Origin: Pseudonocardia sp.
GTDB lineage: Bacteria; Actinomycetota; Actinomycetes; Mycobacteriales; Pseudonocardiaceae
DNA: 45,242 nucleotides
Direction of reading: 5' to 3'
Assembly (NCBI RefSeq): GCF_025465255.1
Contig: NZ_JAODNI010000168.1
Location: forward strand, 1 to 45,242
In this document: one piece after another, positions 21,945-30,284 of the stretch
How the letters are laid out: each line of letters opens with the position of its first letter
How positions within the stretch are numbered: position 1 is the stretch's first letter
Notes under the pieces: generated by a model
Told to the model about the DNA's origin: nothing
Seen by the model: only the letters and a program-made list of their open reading frames with translations
Databases searched by the model: none
Made by a program: the position numbers and the translations under genes

Positions 21945-24719
21945 TCAGGCGACCCCGGCCGCCACGACCCCGCGACGCACCGCGCCCGCGGCGAGGGCCG
22001 CCGTCCTCCCGACCGGTGTCCCGCGCCCGGCGACCCCGGCGATCTGCTCCAGCAGGTCCAGCACCTGCCGGGTCCACCGCACGAAGTCTCCGGCGGAGAG
22101 CTCCTGCCCGTTGCGCTCCGCCGCGGCGAGCACCTGCCCGAGGGACTCCCCCCTCGCCCAGCGGTGCATCGGCCAGGCGAAGCCGAGATCGGGCTCGCGG
22201 GTGCGGTCGATCTTGTGGCGGCGCTCGTCCGACTCCAGGTCGTCCCAGATCCGGACGGTCTTCTCCAACGCCTCGGACACCGCACCGGCCGGGACCCGCG
22301 GCACGGGCGCGTTGTCCCGGCGGGTCTCGTAGACCAGCGCGGACACCACCGCGGCGAGCTCGGCCGGGTCCAGCCCCTCCCAGACCTCGTGGCGCAGGCA
22401 TTCCGCGGCGAGCAGGTCCGACTCGCCCCAGAGCCGGGCGAGCCTGCGCCCGTTGTCCGTGACGTCGTCGCCGTCGAGGTAGCCGCGCTCGGTGAGCAGC
22501 GCGCGGATCCGATCGAAGCCCCTGGCCAGCGAGTGTGTGGTGGCCCGGACCTTCTGCCGGATCTGGTCGGTCTCCCGCTCGAGCCGGGCGTACCGCTCGC
22601 CCCACCTGGCGTGGGCCTCGCGGTCCGCACAGCCGTGGCACGGGTGCGAGCGCAGCGCCCGGCGCAGGGTGGCGAGCTCCGGGTCGTCCGCCGCCGCGCT
22701 GCGGCCGCGCCGGCGCTGCGGTACCGGCGGCTCGATGCCGGTGTTCCGCAGCGACGAGGCCAGATCCCGGCGCACCTGCGGCGAGCGGTGGTCCACGTGC
22801 TTGGGCAGACGCATCCGGCCCAGCGCCTCGACGGGCGTGGGGAAGTCCGCCGCGGAGAGCCGCCCGGCCCACCGGTCCTCCGACAGCACCAGCGGCCGCA
22901 CGTCCCCGTCCGGCTCGACCCCCGGGTCCAGGACGACGGCGAGGCCGGACCGCTTCCCGCCGGGCACGGCGATGACGTCACCCGGCTTCAGGGCCCGCAG
23001 TGCCTCCACGGCGGCGTCCCGGCGGTCCGCGCTGCCCTGCCGGCTCAGCGACTTCTCGCGGTCCGAGACCTGACGGCGCAGCCGCGCGTACTCGTTGAAG
23101 TCCCCGAGATGGCACTGCATCGACTCGGCGTAGGCGTCGAGCGTCTCCTGGTTGCGCTCGATCCGCCGGGCCATCCCGACGACCGAGCGGTCCGCCTGGA
23201 ACTGGCCGAACGACTGCTCCAGCAGGTCCCGCCCCGCGTCGACGCCGAGGCGTCCGACCAGGTTGACCGCCATGTTGTAGCCGGCGCGGAACGAGCTGCG
23301 CAGCGGGTACGTGCGCGTCGACGCCAGCCCGGCGACCTGCTCGGGATCCATTCCCGGCGCCCAGATGACGACGGCGTGCCCCTCGACGTCGATCCCGCGA
23401 CGCCCGGCCCGGCCGGTGAGCTGCGTGTACTCCCCGGGGGTCAGCTCGACGTGAGCCTCGCCGTTGTACTTGACGAGCTTCTCCAGCACTACCGTGCGGG
23501 CGGGCATGTTGATGCCCAGCGCAAGGGTCTCGGTGGCGAACACGCACCGCACGAGCCCCTCGACGAACAGCTCCTCGACGGTTTCCTTGAACGCCGGCAG
23601 CATCCCGGCGTGGTGCGCGGCGATGCCCCGCTCCAGCGCGTCGCGCCACTCCCAGTAGCCCAGCACCGCGAGATCGGCCTGCGGCAGGTCCCCGGTGTGC
23701 TTCTCGACGATGCGGCGGATCTCGTCGACCTCGTCCTCGCTGGTCAGCCGCAACCCGGCGCGCACGCACTGCCCGACGGCGGCGTCGCAGCCCGCGCGGC
23801 TGAACACGAACGTGATGGCCGGCAGCAGGCCGTTGCGGTCCAGCCGGTCGATCACCGTGACCCGGGACGGCGGCCTGTACCCGGAGCGCTGCCCGGGACC
23901 GGGCCGCCCCGCCCGGCCGCCGCGGCCACGACCGCGGTCCCAGCCCGAGATCGAGTCCCGCCGCTCGAGCTCGCGGGTCTGCCGCACCAGCTCGGGGTCG
24001 ACCGTCAGCTCCCCGGAGGAACTCTCCGCGAACAGGTCGAACATCCGGTTCCCGACGATCATGTGCTGCCACAGCGGCACCGGCCGGATCTCGTCCACGA
24101 CGACCGTGGTGTCGCCGCGCACAGTGACCAGCCAGTCCCCGAACTCCTCGGCGTTGCTGACCGTGGCGGACAGGCTGACCAGCGCGACGTGCTCGGGCAG
24201 CTGGAGGATGACCTCCTCCCACACGGCGCCGCGGAAGCGGTCCGCCAGGTAGTGCACCTCGTCCATGACGACGTAGCCGAGGTGCTCCAGGGACCGGGAG
24301 CCCGCGTAGATCATGTTCCGGAGCACCTCGGTGGTCATCACGACCACCTGCGCGTCCGGGTTCACGCTGGTGTCCCCGGTGAGCAGGCCGACGGCGGCCT
24401 GCCCGTGCCGGGCGGCGAGGTCCGCGTACTTCTGGTTCGACAGCGCCTTGATCGGCGTCGTGTAGAAGCACTTGAGGCCCTGGGCGAGCGCGAGGTGCAC
24501 GGCGAACTCGCCGACGACCGTCTTGCCGGCGCCCGTGGGAGCGCAGAGGAGGACCCCGTGCCCGTCCTCCAGCGCACCGCACGCCGCGCGCTGGAACCCG
24601 TCGAGCTCGAACGGGAGCGTGCCGGCGAACTCGGTCAGCCGGGGGCGGGCCGTGCGGGCCTTGGCCGAGGCGTACGCCGCGGCGGGGGAGGCCGGCAGAG
24701 CCGGTGTGCTTCTGGCCAC
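21945..24719 (-). CDS. helY: DEAD/DEAH-box RNA helicase, Ski2-like HelY
   Basis: A 924-residue superfamily 2 helicase. Motifs in order: FELDGFQRAAC (Q-like), CAPTGAGKTVVGEFA (Walker A), TTPIKALSNQK (Ia), VMDEVHYLADRFRG (II, DEVH), SLSATVSNAEEFGDW (III), then TETLALGINMPART and QLTGRAGRRGID (V and VI). A C-terminal helical region follows, with a Cys cluster (HPCHGCADREAH). It resembles eukaryotic Ski2/Mtr4 and M. tuberculosis HelY next to tatC. It probably acts in RNA processing or decay. The GTG start is 133 bases from tatC, a gap in which I see only a weak hairpin. Confidence 0.93.
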   Translation of the reverse strand: MARSTPALPASPAAAYASAKARTARPRLTEFAGTLPFELDGFQRAACGALEDGHGVLLCAPTGAGKTVVGEFAVHLALAQGLKCFYTTPIKALSNQKYADLAARHGQAAVGLLTGDTSVNPDAQVVVMTTEVLRNMIYAGSRSLEHLGYVVMDEVHYLADRFRGAVWEEVILQLPEHVALVSLSATVSNAEEFGDWLVTVRGDTTVVVDEIRPVPLWQHMIVGNRMFDLFAESSSGELTVDPELVRQTRELERRDSISGWDRGRGRGGRAGRPGPGQRSGYRPPSRVTVIDRLDRNGLLPAITFVFSRAGCDAAVGQCVRAGLRLTSEDEVDEIRRIVEKHTGDLPQADLAVLGYWEWRDALERGIAAHHAGMLPAFKETVEELFVEGLVRCVFATETLALGINMPARTVVLEKLVKYNGEAHVELTPGEYTQLTGRAGRRGIDVEGHAVVIWAPGMDPEQVAGLASTRTYPLRSSFRAGYNMAVNLVGRLGVDAGRDLLEQSFGQFQADRSVVGMARRIERNQETLDAYAESMQCHLGDFNEYARLRRQVSDREKSLSRQGSADRRDAAVEALRALKPGDVIAVPGGKRSGLAVVLDPGVEPDGDVRPLVLSEDRWAGRLSAADFPTPVEALGRMRLPKHVDHRSPQVRRDLASSLRNTGIEPPVPQRRRGRSAAADDPELATLRRALRSHPCHGCADREAHARWGERYARLERETDQIRQKVRATTHSLARGFDRIRALLTERGYLDGDDVTDNGRRLARLWGESDLLAAECLRHEVWEGLDPAELAAVVSALVYETRRDNAPVPRVPAGAVSEALEKTVRIWDDLESDERRHKIDRTREPDLGFAWPMHRWARGESLGQVLAAAERNGQELSAGDFVRWTRQVLDLLEQIAGVAGRGTPVGRTAALAAGAVRRGVVAAGVA

Positions 24720-24852
24720 CTCACCAGGCTGTCACACCTCACCGACTGTTCGCCGTCGAGAACAGGGGTGGGCCCGCTCACGCAGTCCCTCGCGGCCCGC
24801 GCACATGCTCCGACCCGTGCGTCGGCACGCGACCTGGTGCGTCAGCGCGGGG

Positions 24853-25830
24853 TCAGGTGACGTCGTTGAGACCGCCGCCGCGGTAGTGGTCGGGATCCCG
24901 GGGGCCCGGTGGCTCCACCGGTGTGGTCACGACCGGTGAAGGCGCCTCGACGGCGCTGGGCGTGGTGTCGATCGGCGAGGGCTCGTCCGGGTTCCAGTCG
25001 TCCCAACCCTCGGCGACGCGGCGCTTGTCCTTGCGCCGGTCGTGCACCCGGGATATCTGGATCGCCAGTTCGAAGAGGATCGTCAGCGCGGCGGCGAGGG
25101 CCGTCATGGAGATGGGGTCCTGGCCGGGCGTGGCGATCGCGGCGAACACGAACAGCCCGAAGATCAGCCCGCGGCGGGACCTGCGCAGCCGCTCGTAGCT
25201 GAGGATGCCGATCTGGTTGAGCATCACCACCAGCAGCGGGATCTCGAAGCTCACCCCGAAGATGAGCAGCAGCGCGATGACGAAGCCGAAGTAGCTGTCC
25301 CCGGAGAGCGCCGTCGTCTGGACCTCGCTGCCGATCGTCAGCAGGAAGGCCAGGCCCTGCGAGACGACGAAGTACGCGAGCACCGCGCCGGCGACGAAGA
25401 GCACCGCGGCCACGGACACGAAGATCATCGCGAAGCGGCGTTCCTTCGCGTACAGCCCGGGCACGATGAACGCCCAGAGCTGGTAGAGCCACACCGGGCA
25501 GGCCAGCACCACGCCCGCGGTGGTGCCCACCTTGAGCCGCAGCGTGAACTGGTCGAAGGGGCCCGTGCCGAGCAACGTGCAGGAGCCGTCCGCGGTGAAC
25601 TGGGCCCGCGCCGACGCCGGCAGCGAGCAGTAGGGCTCCTTCAGCAGCGCGCCGAGGCTGGGCCCGCCGAAGTACCCGACCTCGAACCAGATGTAGCCGA
25701 CGATCGTCGTGACCAGGATGGCGAGCAACGCGATCCCGAGCCGGTTCCGCAGCTCGTAGAGATGCTCGATCAGCGTCATCGTGCCGTCGGGACTCTTCGG
25801 CCGACGGCGCCCCAGCTTGAGCTTGACCAC
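24853..25830 (-). CDS. tatC: Twin-arginine translocase subunit TatC
   Basis: A 325-residue integral membrane protein with six transmembrane helices that binds Tat signal peptides. It has [14 protein letters not shown] near the start, the conserved [20 protein letters not shown] loop, and [11 protein letters not shown]. The first periplasmic loop is enlarged with two Cys ([20 protein letters not shown]), a feature of actinobacterial TatC. The C-terminal tail of about 70 residues is charged and Pro-rich. It starts at a GTG, 12 bases after tatA. The PhoD-like phosphatase elsewhere in this window is a likely Tat substrate. Confidence 0.95.
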   Translation of the reverse strand: MVKLKLGRRRPKSPDGTMTLIEHLYELRNRLGIALLAILVTTIVGYIWFEVGYFGGPSLGALLKEPYCSLPASARAQFTADGSCTLLGTGPFDQFTLRLKVGTTAGVVLACPVWLYQLWAFIVPGLYAKERRFAMIFVSVAAVLFVAGAVLAYFVVSQGLAFLLTIGSEVQTTALSGDSYFGFVIALLLIFGVSFEIPLLVVMLNQIGILSYERLRRSRRGLIFGLFVFAAIATPGQDPISMTALAAALTILFELAIQISRVHDRRKDKRRVAEGWDDWNPDEPSPIDTTPSAVEAPSPVVTTPVEPPGPRDPDHYRGGGLNDVT

Positions 25831-25842
25831 GTGCGCGGACGC

Positions 25843-26115
25843 CTACTGCGGCGTGTCGGTACGACCCGGCTGGGCCGTCGGGGCATCGGTGTGGGCCGGG
25901 GGCACCTTGTCCGACGTCGGCAGGGCCGACGGCGGCGGGACGGCGCCCTCGGCCTGGTCCTTCTTCGGGTCGTCCTTCATGCCCTTCATCTCGCCCTTGA
26001 AGATGCGGGCGGACTGACCGACCGAGCGCGCCATGTCCGGAAGCTTCTTGGCGCCAAAGAGCAAGAGCACCACCACCACCAGGATGACGAACTCCCAGCC
26101 ACCGAGGTTCGGCAT
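25843..26115 (-). CDS. tatA: Twin-arginine translocase subunit TatA
   Basis: A 90-residue pore-forming Tat component. MPNLGGWEFVILVVVVLLLF is the N-terminal membrane helix, FGAKKLPDMARSVGQS is the hinge and amphipathic helix, and an acidic, Pro-rich tail follows. The ATG at 26115 is selected because GGAAGG lies upstream and the Tat domain begins there. The minus-strand -10 TACTAT (26152-26157) is the likely promoter. It forms an operon with tatC. Confidence 0.95.
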   Translation of the reverse strand: MPNLGGWEFVILVVVVLLLFGAKKLPDMARSVGQSARIFKGEMKGMKDDPKKDQAEGAVPPPSALPTSDKVPPAHTDAPTAQPGRTDTPQ

Positions 26116-26151
26116 GACCTGATCCTTCCGACGGAGCAAGAGACGTTGCCG

Positions 26152-26157
26152 ATAGTA
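26152..26157 (-). promoter_or_regulatory. -10 box for tatAC
   Basis: Minus-strand TACTAT fits TANNNT and lies 36 bases before the tatA ATG, leaving room for the Shine-Dalgarno sequence. It sits in the 88-base gap after the small membrane ORF. Confidence 0.5.
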
Positions 26158-26203
26158 CGCATCGGTGTTCGGCGCGCCAGGGAGCCCGGCTCGAACGGTG
26201 AGG

Positions 26204-26395
26204 TCAGCGCTCCCCGCGGGCCCTGATCGCGGCCGCGGACGCCGCAAGCGGGGCGATTCCGGACATCGTCGAGCGGCGGAGGCGACCCAGGCTGCGGGTG
26301 AGCCGCCTCAGATGCCCCAGCAGCAACACCAGGAGCAGCAGCAGGGCCAGCAGCCCGACCGCCGCCACGAGGATCGGTGCCACGAACCCGCTCAC
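26204..26395 (-). CDS. Small single-pass membrane protein coupled to pafC
   Basis: A 63-residue protein starting at GTG 26395 that overlaps the pafC stop by four bases (GTGA). GGGGAG precedes it with suitable spacing. Residues 3 to 28 (GFVAPILVAAVGLLALLLLL and on) form one strong transmembrane helix. A basic cytoplasmic segment (HLRRLTRSLGRLRRSTM) follows, then a short amphipathic end. I do not recognise a named family. Its tight coupling to pafC and position before tatA suggest a conserved small membrane protein of this locus rather than a chance frame. Confidence 0.65.
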   Translation of the reverse strand: MSGFVAPILVAAVGLLALLLLLVLLLGHLRRLTRSLGRLRRSTMSGIAPLAASAAAIRARGER

Positions 26396-27390
26396 GTCGT
26401 ACTCCCCACCTGAGGCGATGCCGCCTCGTCCAGTCCGGCGAGCGCGGTGCGCGCCCGCTCGGCCACCGCGGCCGCGACCTCCGGCGGTTCCAGCACCCGG
26501 GCCCCACCGCCGAGCCCCAGCACGAGCCTGACCAGCCAACCCGGATCCGCGTAGCGCAGCAGCACCCGGGCCGTCCCGGGGGCGTTCGCGGCGCCGTCCA
26601 GCTCGACGACCTCGTCCACCGGGTAGTACTCGGCGATCCACCGCGCCTCCGGGGCCACCTCGAGCACGGCGGTCCGGTGCTCCGCTCTGGGCCGGAACAG
26701 CCCGGCCGAGACGTCGGTGGGTTCCGCGTCCGGGGGCGGGGCGGCCGGCTCGTCGAGCCTCTCGACGTCCTCCACCCGGTCCAGCCGGAACAGCCGGACG
26801 CCCTCGGCGCGGCGGCACCACGCCTCGAGGTACCCCCGGCCCTCGACGAGCAGCAGCCGCATCGGGTCGATGACGCGCTGCGAGACCGCGTCCCGGCCCG
26901 CAGTGTAGTAGCGGATGCGCAGGGCGCGGCGCTGCTCGAGCGCGGTGCGGACGGCGGCCGTGGTGGCCTCCTCCTCCCGCGTCAGGTCGACGGCGACGGT
27001 CGTCAGTCCCGCGTCCCCGACCGCCCGCTCGATCTTGGCGGTGGCGCGCCGGACCGCGGCCGTGTCGACGATGCCCGGAGCCTCGCCGAGCGTGCGCAGG
27101 GCGACCAGCAACGCCGTTGCCTCCGCCGTGGTGAGCCGCAGCGGCCGGCGCATCCCCGCGTCCTCGGTGACGGTGACGGTGTCCCCGGCGAAGGAGAGGT
27201 CGACCAGGTCACCGGGCCCGTAGCCGGGCAGCCCGCACATCCACAACAGTTCGAGGTCCCGGCGCAGCTGGCGCTCGCTGATGCCGAAGTCCGCGGCGGC
27301 CTCCGTGATCGGGATGCCCGGGCGGGCCAGCAGGTAGGGCACGAGGTTGAGCAGCCGTGGCAGCCGGTCCGTGACGCCGCCCCCGGTCAC
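26392..27390 (-). CDS. pafC: PafC, WYL-domain transcription regulator
   Basis: A 332-residue protein that pairs with PafB. In mycobacteria PafBC activates DNA-repair genes independently of LexA. The N-terminal winged HTH contains LPRLLNLVPYLL and ISERQLRRDLELLWMCGLPG. The central WYL domain includes LEQRRALRIRYYTA, MRLLLVEGRGYLEAWC and VRLFRLDRVEDV. The C-terminal WCX domain carries ARWIAEYYPVDEV. GTG 27390 overlaps the pafB stop (GTGA), so the two should be made in equal amounts. Confidence 0.93.
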   Translation of the reverse strand: MTGGGVTDRLPRLLNLVPYLLARPGIPITEAAADFGISERQLRRDLELLWMCGLPGYGPGDLVDLSFAGDTVTVTEDAGMRRPLRLTTAEATALLVALRTLGEAPGIVDTAAVRRATAKIERAVGDAGLTTVAVDLTREEEATTAAVRTALEQRRALRIRYYTAGRDAVSQRVIDPMRLLLVEGRGYLEAWCRRAEGVRLFRLDRVEDVERLDEPAAPPPDAEPTDVSAGLFRPRAEHRTAVLEVAPEARWIAEYYPVDEVVELDGAANAPGTARVLLRYADPGWLVRLVLGLGGGARVLEPPEVAAAVAERARTALAGLDEAASPQVGSTT

Positions 27391-28382
27391 GGCGCCGCCC
27401 CGTCCGGCGGGGTGTGGGCGGCGAGGACGCCGATCCAGTTGTCCCGGACGAGCTTCGCGAGCTCCGGCGGCCGCAGCACGACGACGTCCGGGCCGTGACC
27501 GGCCAGCCAGCGCGCCACCGTGCGCTCGCTGCGCAGGTCGATCTCCAGCTCGTCGCCGGGATGCCCGCCGTGCTCCCGGGGCCCGACGACCCGGCCGAGC
27601 CGGCGCAGCCCGTGCGCCTGCCCCTCGGCCACCCAGAGCCGCGCGGTCCCGGTGACCGGTCCGGACTCGAAGGTGCTGCGGACGTAGGCCATGAGGTCCG
27701 TGCCGGGCGGGACCGTGACCGCACCCGGCTCCCCCAGCGCCGTGACCGGCGGGATGACCCGCGACAGCCGGAACGACCGGACGTCCGCCCGGTCCCGGTC
27801 GTGCCCGACGAGGTACCAGCGGCCCCGCCACGAGACGACCCCCCACGGCTCGACGGTCCGGCGCACGACGTCCCCGGTCGGCCCGCCGCGGCGGTGGTCG
27901 AACCGGACCACCTGACCGGCCTGGACCGCGGCCAGCAGGGGCGCGAACGCGGGCTCGGCCGCCCGGACCCGGGGCTGCACGGAGCCGCGGGTCTCGTCGA
28001 CCTCGACGCCGGCGGCCCGCAGCTTGACCAGGGCGCCGTGGGCGGCGCCCGAGAGCTCCGGGGAGTCCCACAGGCTTCCGGCCAGCGCCACGGCGGCGGC
28101 CTCCTCGGCGTCGAGGTCCACGTCGCCGAGCTCGTAGTCGCCGCGGGCGATCCGGTAGCCCTCCACGGTGTCGAAGGCCGAGCGCCGGCCGGTCTCCAGC
28201 GGGACGCCCAGCTCGCGCAGCTCGGTCTTGTCCCGCTCGAACATCCGGAAGAAGGCCTCGTCGCTCGTCGCGTCCGCGTAACCGGGGACGGTGGCGCGGA
28301 TCCGCTCCGCCGTCAGGAACTGGCGGGTCGACAGCAGGCAGAGGACCAGGTTGACCAGTCTCTCGGCGCGAGCGGACGACAC
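27387..28382 (-). CDS. pafB: PafB, WYL-domain transcription regulator
   Basis: A 331-residue partner of PafC. The HTH region begins SSARAERLVNLVLCLLSTRQ and includes FFRMFERDKTELRELGVPLE. The WYL region has VEPWGVVSWRGRWYLVGHD and RSFRLSRV. GTG 28382 is chosen because minus-strand TACGAT (28389-28394) ends six bases before it; the longer frame would need to cross this promoter. Despite its name, the PafBC pair is not required for pupylation. Confidence 0.93.
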   Translation of the reverse strand: MSSARAERLVNLVLCLLSTRQFLTAERIRATVPGYADATSDEAFFRMFERDKTELRELGVPLETGRRSAFDTVEGYRIARGDYELGDVDLDAEEAAAVALAGSLWDSPELSGAAHGALVKLRAAGVEVDETRGSVQPRVRAAEPAFAPLLAAVQAGQVVRFDHRRGGPTGDVVRRTVEPWGVVSWRGRWYLVGHDRDRADVRSFRLSRVIPPVTALGEPGAVTVPPGTDLMAYVRSTFESGPVTGTARLWVAEGQAHGLRRLGRVVGPREHGGHPGDELEIDLRSERTVARWLAGHGPDVVVLRPPELAKLVRDNWIGVLAAHTPPDGAAP

Positions 28383-28388
28383 GCGGGC

Positions 28389-28394
28389 ATCGTA
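28389..28394 (-). promoter_or_regulatory. -10 box of the leaderless pafBC promoter
   Basis: Minus-strand TACGAT ends six bases before the pafB GTG. Confidence 0.6.
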
Positions 28395-28579
28395 CGGCCG
28401 ACACCTGAGCGTGCGGGGCCGACCGGGGTAACGCGCCGCGATACCGAACCCTGAACCGCGGGCGGGCCGGTGTCTCATCCTGGGACGCCCGCCCACCTTG
28501 ACGCGCACCCGCTCCGGATCAAGGCTCGGTTGTGACGCCGGACACGGCTGGTACGCGAAACGAACGGAAGGCAGGGGCC

Positions 28580-28828
28580 ATGAGCGAGGTCGACAGCACC
28601 GTCGAGACCTTCAACCCGTGGAGTGTCGTCAACCTGGTCTTCCACCACCTCGCCGAGCAGGGTCTGCACCCGGTGCTCGGCGAGACCGGAGACCCGGCGG
28701 AGGCCGCGTCCGCCCTGCTCACGGCTCTGGGGATCGCCTCCGCCCCGGACCACGCGGGGCCCGCCGCCGCGCCGGTGCAGGACATGCTCGCCGAACTGCG
28801 GAAGCAGATGATGCCCGGGATCGAATGA
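28580..28828 (+). CDS. Conserved-looking small protein between pafB and pafA
   Basis: An 82-residue protein with a good ribosome-binding site (GGAAGGCAGGGG) before ATG 28580. It has FNPWSVVNLVFHHLAEQGLH, then LGETGDPAEAASALLTALGI, and ends in LAELRKQMMPGIE. The pattern is that of a compact helical cytoplasmic protein. I believe similar small proteins occur beside pafA in other actinobacteria, but I cannot confirm this and know no function. Its orientation is opposite to both flanking paf genes. Confidence 0.75.
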   Translation: MSEVDSTVETFNPWSVVNLVFHHLAEQGLHPVLGETGDPAEAASALLTALGIASAPDHAGPAAAPVQDMLAELRKQMMPGIE

Positions 28829-28833
28829 AGGCC

Positions 28834-28872
28834 GTGCGCGGAAATCGTGGCCAGGCGACGATTTCCGCGCAC
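28834..28872. terminator. Bidirectional terminator between the 82-residue protein and pafA
   Basis: GTGCGCGGAAATCGT (28834-28848) pairs perfectly with ACGATTTCCGCGCAC (28858-28872) around a nine-base loop. It lies six bases after one stop and nine after the other. Confidence 0.88.
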
Positions 28873-28880
28873 GAGCCGAC

Positions 28881-30242
28881 CTACAGCGAGGCGATGAGCC
28901 GGTCCACCCGCTCGTCGACCGCGCGGAACGGGTCCTTGCACAGCACGGTGCGCTGCGCCTGGTCGTTCAGCTTGAGGTGCACCCAGTCCACGGTGAAGTC
29001 CCGGCCGGCGGCCTGCGCGGCGGCGATGAAGTCCCCGCGCAGCTTGGCCCGCGTGGTCTGCGGCGGGGTGTCCTTCGCGACCTCGATCTCGCCGTCGTCC
29101 GTCACCCGCTCGACCAGGCCCTTGCGCTGCAGCAGGTCGAACAGCCCGCGGCCGCGCCGGATGTCGTGGTAGGCGAGGTCCAGCTGGGCGACCCGGGCGC
29201 TGGCCAGGTCCATGTCGTGCTTGGCCTGGTAGCGCTCGACGAGCCGGTGCTTGATCGCCCAGTCGATCTCGCGGTCGATCAGCGACAGGTTCTGCGACTC
29301 GACCGCGTCGAGCGTGCGCCCCCACAGCTCGACGACGCGCTCCATCGTCCGGTCCTCGCTGCCCCGCGCCTGCAGGTGCTCGACCGCACGCGCGTGGTAC
29401 TCGCGCTGGATGTCCAACGCGCTGGCCTCGCGGCCTCCGGCCAGACGCACGGCGCGCCGGCCGGTGAGGTCGTGGCTGATCTCCCGGATCGCGCGGATCG
29501 GGTTGTCCAGGGTGAAGTCCCGGAACTGGACGCCCGCCTCGATCATCTCGAGCACGAGGTGCGCCGACCCGACCTTGAGCAGGGTCGTCACCTCGCTCAT
29601 GTTCGAGTCGCCGACGATGACGTGCAGCCGGCGGTACCGCTCGGCGTCCGCGTGCGGCTCGTCGCGGGTGTTGATGATCGGGCGTGAGCGGGTGGTGGCG
29701 CTCGAGACGCCCTCCCAGATGTGCTCGGCGCGCTGGCTGAGGCAGTACACGGCGCCGCGCGGGGTCTGCAGGACCTTGCCCGCGCCGCAGATGAGCTGGC
29801 GCGTCACCAGGAACGGCAGCAGCACGTCCGCGATCCGGGAGAACTCGCCCTGCCGCGCCACGAGGTAGTTCTCGTGGCAGCCGTAGGAGTTCCCCGCGGA
29901 GTCGGTGTTGTTCTTGAACAGGTAGATGTCCCCACCGATCCCCTCGTCGACGAGCCTGCGCTCCGCGTCGACCAGGAGGTCCTCGAGGATGCGTTCGCCC
30001 GCCTTGTCGTGGGCGACGAGCTGGTTCAGGGAGTCGCACTCGGCGGTCGCGTACTCCGGGTGGGAACCGACGTCCAGGTAGAGGCGGGCACCGTTGCGCA
30101 GGAAGACGTTCGACGACCGCCCCCACGACACGACGCGGCGGAACAGGTATCGCGCCACCTCGTCCGGCGACAACCGTCGCTGGCCGTGGAAGGTGCACGT
30201 GACCCCGAACTCGGTCTCGACCCCGAAGATCCGACGCTGCAT
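28881..30242 (-). CDS. pafA: Pup-protein ligase PafA
   Basis: A 453-residue ligase of the carboxylate-amine/glutamine-synthetase fold. It phosphorylates the C-terminal Glu of Pup and joins it to substrate lysines. [18 protein letters not shown] carries the Mg-binding Glu; [17 protein letters not shown] has the catalytic Asp; [18 protein letters not shown] and [19 protein letters not shown] are ATP/metal motifs; the C-terminal domain contains [12 protein letters not shown]. The ATG at 30242 is fixed by TAGTCT (30250-30255, minus) ending seven bases before it. It is transcribed divergently from the PAP2/kinase gene with 42 bases between starts. Confidence 0.96.
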   Translation of the reverse strand: MQRRIFGVETEFGVTCTFHGQRRLSPDEVARYLFRRVVSWGRSSNVFLRNGARLYLDVGSHPEYATAECDSLNQLVAHDKAGERILEDLLVDAERRLVDEGIGGDIYLFKNNTDSAGNSYGCHENYLVARQGEFSRIADVLLPFLVTRQLICGAGKVLQTPRGAVYCLSQRAEHIWEGVSSATTRSRPIINTRDEPHADAERYRRLHVIVGDSNMSEVTTLLKVGSAHLVLEMIEAGVQFRDFTLDNPIRAIREISHDLTGRRAVRLAGGREASALDIQREYHARAVEHLQARGSEDRTMERVVELWGRTLDAVESQNLSLIDREIDWAIKHRLVERYQAKHDMDLASARVAQLDLAYHDIRRGRGLFDLLQRKGLVERVTDDGEIEVAKDTPPQTTRAKLRGDFIAAAQAAGRDFTVDWVHLKLNDQAQRTVLCKDPFRAVDERVDRLIASL

Positions 30243-30249
30243 GCCGTTC

Positions 30250-30255
30250 AGACTA
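30250..30255 (-). promoter_or_regulatory. -10 box of the leaderless pafA promoter
   Basis: Minus-strand TAGTCT ends seven bases before the pafA ATG. Confidence 0.68.
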
Positions 30256-30271
30256 AGCGCAGGAACGCCTC

Positions 30272-30277
30272 TACTGT
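30272..30277 (+). promoter_or_regulatory. -10 box of the leaderless PAP2/kinase promoter
   Basis: TACTGT ends seven bases before the GTG at 30285. It lies 16 bases from the opposing pafA -10, so the two polymerase sites overlap. Confidence 0.68.
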
Positions 30278-30284
30278 CAGGCCT

